Of a stretch of 64,000 bases of DNA, positions 52,924 to 61,691 are shown in pieces; within the stretch, counting starts at the first letter, position 1; the number at the start of each line of letters is the position of its first letter. Source of the DNA: Blastocatellia bacterium (lineage in GTDB: Bacteria > Acidobacteriota > Blastocatellia > Chloracidobacteriales > JADJPF01). The position numbers and the translations under genes were made by a program. The DNA is taken from the NCBI GenBank assembly GCA_016713405.1, contig JADJPF010000008.1, forward strand, positions 1-64,000, read 5' to 3'. The notes under the pieces were generated by a model. That model was not told the origin of the DNA. It did no database searches and worked only from the letters and a program-made list of their open reading frames with translations.

Positions 52924-54228
52924 TTATTTCATTAACCAACCCTGCATTAATTGATTAGGTAAGAAAATAGTTTCGTCTCGTTCAGGCCCAGTTGAAATCA
53001 TTCCTATAGGGCATTCTACTAGATCTTCAAGCACTTTTACATAATCTTGTGCAAGTTGTGGTAGTTCTTGATAATTTTTTATTTGAGCAGTGTTTTGTTG
53101 CCAACCTTTAACAGTTTTGTAAATAGGTTCAACTTGTTCTAAAGCACTAGCTAGAGCAGGAATTTCCTTTATTTCTCCGCCTTTGTAGCGATAACCTGTG
53201 CATACTTTTATTTCTGGCATTTCATCTAAAACATCTAATTTGGTTAAAGCTATTGTATCTATTCCACTTACTAAAACACTATAGCGAACTATTAAAGCAT
53301 CAAACCAACCTGTGCGACGTGAGCGACCTGTTACAGCACCAAATTCACTTCCACGTTTTCTTAAATGCTCCCCAATTTCATCATTTAGCTCTGTAGGAAA
53401 TGGGCCACTTCCTACCCTAGTAGTATATGCTTTAGTAATTCCAAGTACGCCACTAATTTTCCCTGGGCCAAGTCCAGTGCCAACGCTAGCTCCTCCAGCC
53501 GTCGCGCTAGAAGAGGTTACATAAGGGTATGTTCCATGATCAATATCTAGCATTGTTGCTTGTGCGCCTTCTAGCAAAATGTTTTTCCCTGCTTTAACCA
53601 TACTATTAAGAAAATACGTAGTATCTTTAATGTAAGGGATTAAGCTTTCAGCAGTTTGAAAATAACTTTCATACATTTCTTGGTCATAAGCTAAGTTATG
53701 GCCGCTAGCTTTTAAGTGTTCTTGAGCAAAATTTAAGTTAGCTAGCACTTTTTGACGAAAAGATTGATTATCTTGTAAATCACCTACTCGCAAGCCCCGA
53801 CGACTAATTTTATCTTCATAGGTTGGGCCAATACCACGTCTAGTAGTTCCTACCTTTTCATTACCTAAAGCATCTTCTCTGGCAATATCAATAGCACGAT
53901 GATAAGGCATAATTAAATGAGCGCGGTTGCTAATCCATAACCGACCTGAAACATTAATTCCGACTGTTTCTAGTTCTTCTACTTCTGTTTTTAGTGCTTG
54001 TGGATCTATAACTACGCCATTACCAATAATACAAGTAGTTTCTGGATGTAAGATACCTGATGGAAGAAGTCGCAAGATAAATTTACGATCACCAACTACA
54101 ACCGTATGGCCTGCATTATGACCACCTTGATAACGAGTGACGATATCAAAATGAGGGGTAAGTAAATCAACAATTTTTCCTTTACCTTCATCACCCCATT
54201 GTGTGCCAATTATTACAATATTTCTCAT
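52924..54228 (-). CDS. purA: Adenylosuccinate synthetase
   Basis: 434 residues. Makes adenylosuccinate from IMP, Asp and GTP. GTQWGDEGKGKIVDLL (P-loop), YQGGHNAGHTVVV, RRGIGPTYEDKISRRGLR, LLEGAQATMLDIDHGTYPYVTSSSATAGG, RSRRTGWFDALIVRYSV and a C-terminal GTP-binding STGPERDETI are all present. The gene is separated from upstream trxA by a hairpin terminator. Confidence 0.97.
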   Translation of the reverse strand: MRNIVIIGTQWGDEGKGKIVDLLTPHFDIVTRYQGGHNAGHTVVVGDRKFILRLLPSGILHPETTCIIGNGVVIDPQALKTEVEELETVGINVSGRLWISNRAHLIMPYHRAIDIAREDALGNEKVGTTRRGIGPTYEDKISRRGLRVGDLQDNQSFRQKVLANLNFAQEHLKASGHNLAYDQEMYESYFQTAESLIPYIKDTTYFLNSMVKAGKNILLEGAQATMLDIDHGTYPYVTSSSATAGGASVGTGLGPGKISGVLGITKAYTTRVGSGPFPTELNDEIGEHLRKRGSEFGAVTGRSRRTGWFDALIVRYSVLVSGIDTIALTKLDVLDEMPEIKVCTGYRYKGGEIKEIPALASALEQVEPIYKTVKGWQQNTAQIKNYQELPQLAQDYVKVLEDLVECPIGMISTGPERDETIFLPNQLMQGWLMK

Positions 54229-54250
54229 AAAAAGATCCTTAAAAATTAGA

Positions 54251-54301
54251 AAAGCACATAGAAACTAAAACCGTGTTTTAGCTATTTTTTCTATGTGCTT
54301 T
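54251..54301 (-). terminator. trxA terminator
   Basis: AAAGCACATAGAAA (54251-54264) pairs with TTTCTATGTGCTTT (54288-54301). It sits 26 bp downstream of the trxA stop on the minus strand and before purA. Confidence 0.7.
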
Positions 54302-54326
54302 AATGTTTTTGGTTAAACAAACAATT

Positions 54327-54653
54327 TTATAAATGTTTATCTAACATACGAGCAATATTATCTTTAGTAGTAGCTCCAACTACGCGCTCTTGCTCAACAC
54401 CATTTTTGAAAAGAATAAGCGTAGGAATACCTTTAATTCCATATTTAGCAGAAATCTCATTGTTTTCATCAACATTGAGTTTTCCCACCTTTGCTTTTCC
54501 TTCATAGTCTTTTGCAATTGCTTCTACAGTGGGTGCAAGCATCCGGCAAGGTGCGCACCAAGCAGCCCAAAAATCTAATAGTACAGGAACAGATGAGTCC
54601 ACCACCTCAGATCCAAAATTGTTATCAGTAATCTCTAATACATTACCCGCCAT
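54327..54653 (-). CDS. trxA: Thioredoxin
   Basis: 108 residues, the usual size. Active site WAAWCAPCRMLAP (WCxPC, with Ala in place of the usual Gly), cis-Pro in GIKGIPTLILFKNG. General cytosolic disulfide reductase. Monocistronic to judge by the terminator before purA and the gap after glgA. It could serve as the reductant for the selenoprotein at 34.3 kb, which is an inference only. Confidence 0.95.
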   Translation of the reverse strand: MAGNVLEITDNNFGSEVVDSSVPVLLDFWAAWCAPCRMLAPTVEAIAKDYEGKAKVGKLNVDENNEISAKYGIKGIPTLILFKNGVEQERVVGATTKDNIARMLDKHL

Positions 54654-54727
54654 TAGAATATAACCTACCTTTCTAAAAGTTTAGTTTTGTTTTAAGTGTT
54701 AAAATCTTTTAATTTAATAGCCTAATT

Positions 54728-56170
54728 TTAGTTATTTACTAATCTTTGTTTTACAGTACGGTAAACATCTAAATATTTTCTGGCAGATTTTGACCAAGAA
54801 AAATCTTCTGTCATACCATTAATCATTATTCGCTGCCAAAGTTCTGTTTCATTATAAGCAATTAATGCTTCATAAACACGTTCTAATAATTTTTCTGTAT
54901 TATAGGAGTAAAACTTAAAACCGTTTCCTTCTAGTTTGACTCGATCAAAATTCTCTACTGTGTCATCAAGTCCACCAGTAGCATGAACAATAGGAACTGT
55001 TCCATAAAGTAAACTATACATTTGGTTTAACCCACAAGGCTCATAATAAGAAGGCATTAAAAAAATGTCACTTCCTGCTTCAATTCTATGTGCCAGCGGA
55101 TTATTGAAGCCAAAGTATACACCAACTCGATCAGGACGGCTATCACGTACCGCTTGAAAATACCTTTCATAATAATCTGAACCTGAACCTAACAAAACAA
55201 AGTTAGCAGAAGTTTCCAGGATACGATTCATAATTTTTATGATTAGATCAAATCCTTTTTGATCTGTCATTCTGGAAATTATTCCAATCAATGGACGATC
55301 TAAATCTAGTGGTAGTCCAAAGGTTTTTAATAATTCTCGTTTACAAATTTTCTTGCCACTTAAATCATTAACTGAATAATTTGCTGGTAAATGAATATCT
55401 GTTGCTGGATTCCAATCATCCATATCAACACCATTAAGAATCCCAATTAAAGAATAACGTCTTGACTTAAGTAACCCATCCATCTTAAAACCATGCTGAG
55501 GGGTTTGTATTTCTTGCGCATAGCGGTTACTAACTGTAGTAATTGCATCAGCATAAAGAATTCCGCCCTTTAACGCGCTTCCAACATTGCTAAACTCTAA
55601 GCCTTTTTGCCCATAAGCAAGATTACTATCTAAGCCAAAATAAGAGATAGCATCTAATCCAAACATTCCTTGGAAAGCTAAGTTATGAATAGTTAAAATT
55701 GTGGCTGTTTTGGCAAAAAAAGGATTGCTAGCATAGTTAGTACGTAAGTAAACAGGTATAAGCCCTGTCATCCAGTCATTACAATGAAATACATCTACAG
55801 TTTTGTTTGTTTGGCGATAAAATTCTAAAACTGCCCGGCTAAAATAGGCAAAACGCTCTGCATCATCTCTATGACCATAAAGACTGTCACGCCAAAAATA
55901 TTCTGGAATATCTACAAAATAAATTGGCACTCCATCTTTTTCTTCATACCAAATAGAGCAGTTTTTTGTTTGATAAGCAAATGGGACGGCTAAATCTTTA
56001 ATTAATAGCTGACCGCTTTTTATTGTTGAGTACCTAGGCATTATAATAGATACATCACAACCTAACCTAGCTAAAGCTTTAGGTAAAGCACCAACAACAT
56101 CTGCCAATCCACCAGTTTTTGCAAAAGGAACAACTTCTGATGCAGCTAAAACTATTCGTAATTTTTCCAC
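54728..56170 (-). CDS. glgA: Glycogen synthase (ADP-glucose type)
   Basis: 480 residues, GT5 family. The N-terminal KTGGLADVVGALPKALA motif binds ADP-glucose. It shows FHCNDWMTGLIPVYLR, LTIHNLAFQGMF, ITTVSNRYAQEIQTP, GILNGVDMDDWNPATD, ISRMTDQKGFDLI, and the C-terminal MPSYYEPCGLNQMYSLLYGTVPIVHATGGLDDTVEN. Builds alpha-1,4-glucan. Complete. No other glg genes are nearby. Confidence 0.95.
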   Translation of the reverse strand: MEKLRIVLAASEVVPFAKTGGLADVVGALPKALARLGCDVSIIMPRYSTIKSGQLLIKDLAVPFAYQTKNCSIWYEEKDGVPIYFVDIPEYFWRDSLYGHRDDAERFAYFSRAVLEFYRQTNKTVDVFHCNDWMTGLIPVYLRTNYASNPFFAKTATILTIHNLAFQGMFGLDAISYFGLDSNLAYGQKGLEFSNVGSALKGGILYADAITTVSNRYAQEIQTPQHGFKMDGLLKSRRYSLIGILNGVDMDDWNPATDIHLPANYSVNDLSGKKICKRELLKTFGLPLDLDRPLIGIISRMTDQKGFDLIIKIMNRILETSANFVLLGSGSDYYERYFQAVRDSRPDRVGVYFGFNNPLAHRIEAGSDIFLMPSYYEPCGLNQMYSLLYGTVPIVHATGGLDDTVENFDRVKLEGNGFKFYSYNTEKLLERVYEALIAYNETELWQRIMINGMTEDFSWSKSARKYLDVYRTVKQRLVNN

Positions 56171-56511
56171 TATTATAAATACCTATAATTAGATTCTATT
56201 CCATAAAAGGGACTTATTGCTAAAGGATATTAGGAAAGGAACTTATCAGTGTCAAGCTTAGCTAGAAATAATATTATTTTAATCTAATTACTTGATGCTA
56301 GTGTTTGCTATCTTTAGATTTAGCAAAAATACAAAACTTTAATTCTTACAAGAATTTGCTTTGCTTGACTAAGCTTTGTTAGCTAACTAATATTAAAGCC
56401 AAGTGAAAAATCCACTATTAAAAACAAAGCGTAAATATAAGTAAGAACAGTCAATATTTTAATTATTTTTATTTATTAGGTTAGAAAACCTCAAAGAAAG
56501 AGCAAAAGTAT
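56171..56511. other. Divergent promoter region glgA/tatA
   Basis: 340 bp of AT-rich DNA between divergent genes. No ORF and no strong hairpin. It must hold promoters for both directions, but I cannot place them. Confidence 0.4.
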
Positions 56512-57057
56512 ATGGGTAATTTGGGTTGGACAGAAATGTTCTTTATCGCAGTTATAGCCTTGATAGTTTTTGGGCCTCGTAGACTACCAGAAATGGGAAA
56601 AAAACTTGGACGTGTTATGGCACAACTAAGGCAGGCTTCAGACCAATTTAAGAATGCATGGGAAAATGAAGTAGAAAAAGATGGAGGTTTGCAAGATTTA
56701 AGAAAGCTTAAAGATGATCTAAACCCCATCAAAAAACTTAAAGATGACCTAAACCCAATGAATATGCTAACTAAAAGCTCCTCTTCTAGTTCTAATAATG
56801 AACCAATAGAAAATACTCTACAAACTACTAATGTTTTGGAAAGCTCTACTCAAACAGAATCTAGTAATATGACTAGTATTGAAACATCAAATATTTCTAA
56901 CAATGAAATTAATCCAGAAATTTTTACTCCTCCTATTGGTGTAGTAGAAAGGACTAAGCCCATTAGCACAATTGCTAATAATTTAGCACCTGTTGCAACA
57001 GTTGATCCTCCATCTCAGGTAGAAGAAAACCAGCAATCCATTAGTCTAACTAAATAA
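56512..57057 (+). CDS. tatA: Sec-independent translocase TatA/TatB
   Basis: 181 residues. One short membrane helix (WTEMFFIAVIALIVFG) is followed by the FGPRRLPEMGKKLGR amphipathic helix of TatA/B. The long C-terminal tail is Ser/Asn/Thr-rich, with a duplicated 11-residue segment (KLKDDLNPIKK, KLKDDLNPMNM). It is longer than classical TatA and closer in size to TatB, so the A/B role is uncertain. tatC follows 33 bp downstream. Confidence 0.88.
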   Translation: MGNLGWTEMFFIAVIALIVFGPRRLPEMGKKLGRVMAQLRQASDQFKNAWENEVEKDGGLQDLRKLKDDLNPIKKLKDDLNPMNMLTKSSSSSSNNEPIENTLQTTNVLESSTQTESSNMTSIETSNISNNEINPEIFTPPIGVVERTKPISTIANNLAPVATVDPPSQVEENQQSISLTK

Positions 57058-57090
57058 TTAAAAGTAAAAATTAAGAGGCACACTTTTACA

Positions 57091-58137
57091 ATGAGTAATA
57101 ACCAGGTTGATGAAGAATATGATGATTCTAATGAAGGTGCAATGTCCTTCCTAGATCACTTAGATGAACTACGTACTAGGTTAACTAGAGCAGCCATAGC
57201 TATAGCTATATGTTTTATTGTCTGCTTTATTTTTTCTGACAAAATCTATAGTTTTTTAGATGCTCCTGTCAGAAATGCCCTAGATAAAGCCGAAAGGGTT
57301 CAGCTAGAAAAAGGTCTTATACAAATTAGTCCAATAGAAAAACTTTCTGATGATGATACTTTTGATTATGTATTTAGTCAGGAAGCTAATTTAGATGGTG
57401 TAATTATTCCTGCTGGTACTTCTATACTTTCTAAACTTAAAACTAGTGAAAAAGGTCAACGCTTTGTAGTTACTGCTAATAAAGTTGTATTAGGTAATAA
57501 ATTTATTGATCAAGGTTTTCAACTTCGTGCTGATTCTATAGGAAACTATAGCGCATCCAATGACGCAATTGTTGTTCATACCCTACAAGGTGGCTTTAAC
57601 CTATATATCAAAGTAGCTTTTTATGGAGCAATTGCATTAAGTATCCCTGCTTTACTTTGGCAACTTTGGTCTTTTATTGCTCCTGGTCTTTATGAACATG
57701 AAAGAAAATGGGTTTGGCCTTTTGTAATTATGGCTTCTTTCTTTTTCTTTTTAGGTGCTTCTTTTGCCTATTATATAGCTTTCCCTAGGGCAGTAGAGTT
57801 TTTATTAAGTGTTTCAGAAAACTTTCGACCAATGATTGAAGTTAATGAGTATTTTGACTTAATTATTACTATTATTTTAGGATTAGGCTTAGTTTTCCAA
57901 ATTCCTACAATAGTTTACTTTTTATCTCGTTTAGGCTTAATTACTCATCATTTTATGATTCATTTTTGGCGACACGCAATTTTAGTTATTTTTATTATTG
58001 CAGCACTACTTTCACCTACAACAGATATTCCAAATATGATGGTTTTTGCACTGCCAATGATAGGTTTATATATTCTAAGCATTGGAATAGCTTGGGCATG
58101 TGGTAGAAAACGCCCAACAGCAGAGGAAGCAACATAA
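57091..58137 (+). CDS. tatC: Sec-independent translocase TatC
   Basis: 348 residues. Receptor for twin-arginine signal peptides. Six membrane helices. It has SFLDHLDELRTRLTRAAIAI at the N-terminus, YIKVAFYGAIALSIPALLWQLWSFIAPGLYEHERKW, FPRAVEFLL, GLGLVFQIPTIVYFLSRLGLI and the C-terminal LSPTTDIPNMMVFALPMIGLYILSIGIAW. A 90-residue soluble insert between helices 1 and 2 (about 55-165) makes it longer than the common 250 residues; this is periplasmic by topology. Confidence 0.93.
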   Translation: MSNNQVDEEYDDSNEGAMSFLDHLDELRTRLTRAAIAIAICFIVCFIFSDKIYSFLDAPVRNALDKAERVQLEKGLIQISPIEKLSDDDTFDYVFSQEANLDGVIIPAGTSILSKLKTSEKGQRFVVTANKVVLGNKFIDQGFQLRADSIGNYSASNDAIVVHTLQGGFNLYIKVAFYGAIALSIPALLWQLWSFIAPGLYEHERKWVWPFVIMASFFFFLGASFAYYIAFPRAVEFLLSVSENFRPMIEVNEYFDLIITIILGLGLVFQIPTIVYFLSRLGLITHHFMIHFWRHAILVIFIIAALLSPTTDIPNMMVFALPMIGLYILSIGIAWACGRKRPTAEEAT

Positions 58138-58266
58138 ATTAAATAAATTTAGTAGTATCTTTTAGGATAGAGAGCCTTGTTTATCTAAGAAAATTTAGCT
58201 AAACTTGTGTCTATACTGTCAAAATAGCATACAAGTTGCTTCCGAAATAGGAGGTTATTATTTTAT

Positions 58267-59931
58267 ATGATGTTTAAAGGGAACTCCCTAATTAAATCCT
58301 TATTTGCACTAATATTAGTAGTAATGTTTTTAACTCCTTCCATTCCTACAGCTTACGCAGGAGATGAGGATAATATGCCTCGTAAAAAGAAAAAGCGTAA
58401 GCAAGAAGACGCTAGTAATGTTTATAAGCGTTGGCTAGATAATGATGTAGTTTATATTATTACTCCTGATGAAAGAGCCGCGTTTAAGAAATTGCAAACC
58501 GACGAAGAACGAGAACAATTTATTGAGCAATTCTGGCTTCGCAGAGATCCAGATCCAGACACACCAGAAAATGAATACAGAGAAGAATATTATCGACGTA
58601 TTGCATATGCTAATGAAAAATATGCTTCTGGTATACCTGGTTGGAAAACCGATCGAGGTCGTATCTATATTACTTTTGGCCCGCCAGATGAAGTAGAATC
58701 CCACCCAGCAGGTGGCCCTTATCAACGTCCATTTTATGAAGGTGGTGGACAAACTTCTACTTATCCTTTTGAAATTTGGTTTTATAGATATTTAGAGGGT
58801 GTTGGCAACGGTGTTGAGATAGAATTTGTTGATCCAAGTGGTACAGGGGAATATCGTATTGCTCGAAATCCAGATGAAAAAGACGCTTTGTTATATGTTC
58901 CTAATGCTGGTCTAAACTTCTTTGAAGAAGTAGGGCTTTCCAGAAAGCAAGATCGGGCTACTTTTAATCCTGGTAATCGTGATCGTCTCCCTTATGGCCG
59001 ACGTGTTCAAGATAACCCATTTGAAAGATTAGCTTTAATTGCCAACTTAGGCAAGGCTCCTGCTGTTAAATTTAAGGATCTTCAAGCTAGAACAAATGAC
59101 CCTATTATTGAATTTGATGTACTACCTTTTGATATGCGAGTACATTTCTTGAAAGTTAATGAAAGTTCTGTAGTAAGTTCATTTACTGTAAAATTAGATA
59201 ACTCCGATCTCTCTTATAAAAATATTGGAGGTGTTTCTCAAGCAACTCTAAATATTCATGCTCGTATTACGGCTCTTTCTGGACGTAAAGCAGGTCTTTT
59301 TGAAGATATTATAGAATCTCGCTGCCGAGAAACCGACCTTTCAGTAGAACTTAAACGCAGTTCTGTTTACCAAAAAAATATCATTCTTGAGCCGGGCCGT
59401 TATAAAGTTGATATTGTTGTTAAAGATATAGTTAGCGGTCATACAGGCATTATTCATGAAGGTTTTGAAGTTCCAAAATATAGTTCTGAAAAACTGCAAT
59501 CCAGTACTTTGATTGTTGCCGATATGGTGGAATCACTTAATGGCAAAGTTGCTGCTGGCCCATTTATATTTGGTGCAAATAAAATTCGTCCTAATGTTTC
59601 ACAGCAATTTACAGTTGGACAACCTGTTGGTATTTATGTACAAGCTTACAATGTTCAAATTGACCAAGCTGAGTTAAGACCCAAGATTGCTGCTGAATAT
59701 ATTATTTCCAAAGATGGAAAAGAAGTTAAGCGTATCAAAGAAGATGGTAATGCAAAAACTGTAGATTTAGATGGTAATGGACAACAAATTACTTTAGGCC
59801 GTATGTTACCAATAAATGATTTAACTCCAGGCACATATGAAGTAAAAGCATGGATTAAAGATGAGGTTTCTGGACAAGTAATTGAGCCAAAAGGTAATTT
59901 TACAGTTGTTGAAGCTAGCAAGAATAAGTAA
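58267..59931 (+). CDS. Exported GWxTD-domain protein
   Basis: 554 residues from ATG 58267 (ATG 58270 is an alternative), with AGGAGG upstream. Signal peptide ends at about AYA-GDED (residue 33). The GWxTD domain spans about 40-200 (YIITPDERAAFKKLQTDEEREQFIEQFW, IPGWKTDRGRIYITFGPPDEVESHP, FEIWFYRYLEG). The rest is beta-rich. The family is common in Acidobacteriota and Bacteroidota-related phyla; its role is unknown. It is separated from tatC by 129 bp. Confidence 0.88.
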   Translation: MMFKGNSLIKSLFALILVVMFLTPSIPTAYAGDEDNMPRKKKKRKQEDASNVYKRWLDNDVVYIITPDERAAFKKLQTDEEREQFIEQFWLRRDPDPDTPENEYREEYYRRIAYANEKYASGIPGWKTDRGRIYITFGPPDEVESHPAGGPYQRPFYEGGGQTSTYPFEIWFYRYLEGVGNGVEIEFVDPSGTGEYRIARNPDEKDALLYVPNAGLNFFEEVGLSRKQDRATFNPGNRDRLPYGRRVQDNPFERLALIANLGKAPAVKFKDLQARTNDPIIEFDVLPFDMRVHFLKVNESSVVSSFTVKLDNSDLSYKNIGGVSQATLNIHARITALSGRKAGLFEDIIESRCRETDLSVELKRSSVYQKNIILEPGRYKVDIVVKDIVSGHTGIIHEGFEVPKYSSEKLQSSTLIVADMVESLNGKVAAGPFIFGANKIRPNVSQQFTVGQPVGIYVQAYNVQIDQAELRPKIAAEYIISKDGKEVKRIKEDGNAKTVDLDGNGQQITLGRMLPINDLTPGTYEVKAWIKDEVSGQVIEPKGNFTVVEASKNK

Positions 59932-59952
59932 CCAATAGTTTTAGTATTTAAC

Positions 59953-59984
59953 AAAAATAGCCCAGTGAAAGCTGGGCTATTTTT
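59953..59984. terminator. Bidirectional terminator
   Basis: AAAAATAGCCCAG (59953-59965) pairs with CTGGGCTATTTTT (59972-59984), loop TGAAAG. U-tracts flank it in both directions, between convergent genes. Confidence 0.9.
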
Positions 59985-59997
59985 ATTTGCTGTATTT

Positions 59998-60705
59998 TTA
60001 TTCCTCTTCATCATCAACAACTTTTCCTGCACCTGATTGAGTACGAAGCCAATTAACTAGTAAATGTGCTTCTCTTGTTGGTGCTGGAATACGATAATTT
60101 GAAACTGTACTCATTATAACTTTTACAGCGTCTTCAAGGTCAATTAGATGCCCAACAGAAACAAAAACTGGGTTTACTTTGTTTTTAGTGCGAAGTGCTA
60201 CACCAATTTGCTCGCCTTTATCTTTTAAGGGAGCGCTACTTCCTGCTGTAGGTGCTAAGTCATGGTATTTGCCAACTAAAATGCTTTTAGCACAACCAAT
60301 TGTAGGACGATCAATTAATAATCCCATATGTGAAGCAATACCAAATCGTCTAGGGTGAGCAATTCCTTGACCATCTAATACTACTACATCCGGTTCTACC
60401 TCTAATTTTTTCCAAGCTTCTAAAAGCGGAGGTAGTTCCCGAAAAGAAAATAGCCCTGGTATATAAGGGAATTTAGCTTCTGTTATAACGCTTGATGATG
60501 CCACGACTTTAAGAGTCTTTACTTTAATTACTACAAACCCTGCATAAACAACATTAGAAAATTTTTCAAATGAAATGTCTGCTCCTGCAATATACTTAAT
60601 CTCTTTAGTAAGTTTTTCCATCCTTACTTCACTACGTAAGCTATTTTGTATCTGAATAGCTTCGCTAGCCGAGACATCCCATCGGTGTAATTCTTTGTAT
60701 TCCAT
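59998..60705 (-). CDS. nfi: Endonuclease V
   Basis: 235 residues. Cleaves DNA near deaminated adenine (inosine). IAGADISFEKFSNVVYAGFVVI (metal Asp), YIPGLFSFRELPPLLEAW (the substrate-wedge PYIPGxLxFRE motif), VVLDGQGIAHPRRFGIASHMGLL (Asp) and FVSVGHLIDLEDAV are conserved. A short acidic C-terminal tail (VVDDEEE). Start ATG 60705. Divergent from ubiA (65 bp). Confidence 0.94.
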   Translation of the reverse strand: MEYKELHRWDVSASEAIQIQNSLRSEVRMEKLTKEIKYIAGADISFEKFSNVVYAGFVVIKVKTLKVVASSSVITEAKFPYIPGLFSFRELPPLLEAWKKLEVEPDVVVLDGQGIAHPRRFGIASHMGLLIDRPTIGCAKSILVGKYHDLAPTAGSSAPLKDKGEQIGVALRTKNKVNPVFVSVGHLIDLEDAVKVIMSTVSNYRIPAPTREAHLLVNWLRTQSGAGKVVDDEEE

Positions 60706-60770
60706 ATCCTGTCCTCGTAAAATAGTTAAATTATTTTTTTAATTTACAAAATATATAAAGCTAAAAACTT

Positions 60771-61628
60771 ATGTTCAAAGATCTAAAAGTTACTCTAGAA
60801 ATGATAAAAATCGAGCATACTCTTTTTGCATTGCCTTTTGCAATCTTAGGTGCAGTGCTTGCCGCAGGGGGTATTCCAACCTTAGAAAAGCTTTTTTGGA
60901 TTAGTTTATGTATGGTGACAGCTAGATCAGCAGCAATGGCTTTTAATCGCCTAGTAGACCAAAAATTCGATGCTGCTAACCCTCGTACACAAAACCGTGC
61001 TATTCCAGCAGGGCTATTATCTAGTAAATTTGTTTTGCTTTTTACAATTATATCTAGTCTATTGTTTATATTTGCTTCAGCACAACTAAATCAACTTACC
61101 TTAATGCTTTCCCCTATTGCTTTAGGCTCAGTCCTAATTTATTCCTATACAAAAAGATTTACATCCTTGTCTCATTTAGTTTTAGGATGGTGTTTGTCAA
61201 TTGCTCCTACAGGAGCTTGGTTAGCAATTGCAGGAGAATTTCATCCAATTCCATTAATACTTTCAGCAACTGTTATGCTTTGGACTGCTGGCTTTGATAT
61301 TGTTTATGCTTGTCAAGATTATGAGTTTGATAAACAAGTAGGTCTTTATTCCATTCCTCAAAGATTTGGTATTGTAAAGGCATTATGGCTTGCTAGGTTT
61401 TTTCATTTTGTAGTGTTTGTCTTATTAGTAATCTTTTTCTTTATTGCTAACTTAAAATGGTTAGGAGGTGTTGGAGTAATACTATCTACCATTTTATTAA
61501 TTAGACAACATAGCTTAGTAAAAGCTGATGACTTATCAAAACTAGATGCAGCTTTTTTTACTACTAATGCAACTCTAAGCATTATATTAATGATTACTGT
61601 TGGAACTGATGTTCTACTATTGCGCTAA
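60771..61628 (+). CDS. ubiA: UbiA-family polyprenyltransferase
   Basis: 285 residues with about eight membrane helices. The first Asp-rich motif is NRLVDQKFDAANPRTQNRAIPAG and the second is YACQDYEFDKQVGLYSIPQRFG. Transfers a polyprenyl chain to an aromatic acid. In phyla using menaquinone the closest relatives act in the futalosine pathway (MqnP); the sequence alone does not separate the two. A terminator follows directly. Confidence 0.9.
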   Translation: MFKDLKVTLEMIKIEHTLFALPFAILGAVLAAGGIPTLEKLFWISLCMVTARSAAMAFNRLVDQKFDAANPRTQNRAIPAGLLSSKFVLLFTIISSLLFIFASAQLNQLTLMLSPIALGSVLIYSYTKRFTSLSHLVLGWCLSIAPTGAWLAIAGEFHPIPLILSATVMLWTAGFDIVYACQDYEFDKQVGLYSIPQRFGIVKALWLARFFHFVVFVLLVIFFFIANLKWLGGVGVILSTILLIRQHSLVKADDLSKLDAAFFTTNATLSIILMITVGTDVLLLR

Positions 61629-61631
61629 AAT

Positions 61632-61669
61632 GATAAAGGGATAAAGACTTATAATCTTTATCCCTTATC
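61632..61669. terminator. Bidirectional terminator
   Basis: GATAAAGGGATAAAGA (61632-61647) pairs with TCTTTATCCCTTATC (61655-61669) with one mismatch/bulge, between convergent ubiA and rne. Confidence 0.85.
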
Positions 61670-61691
61670 TTAAAGAACTGTTTAAAAATAT

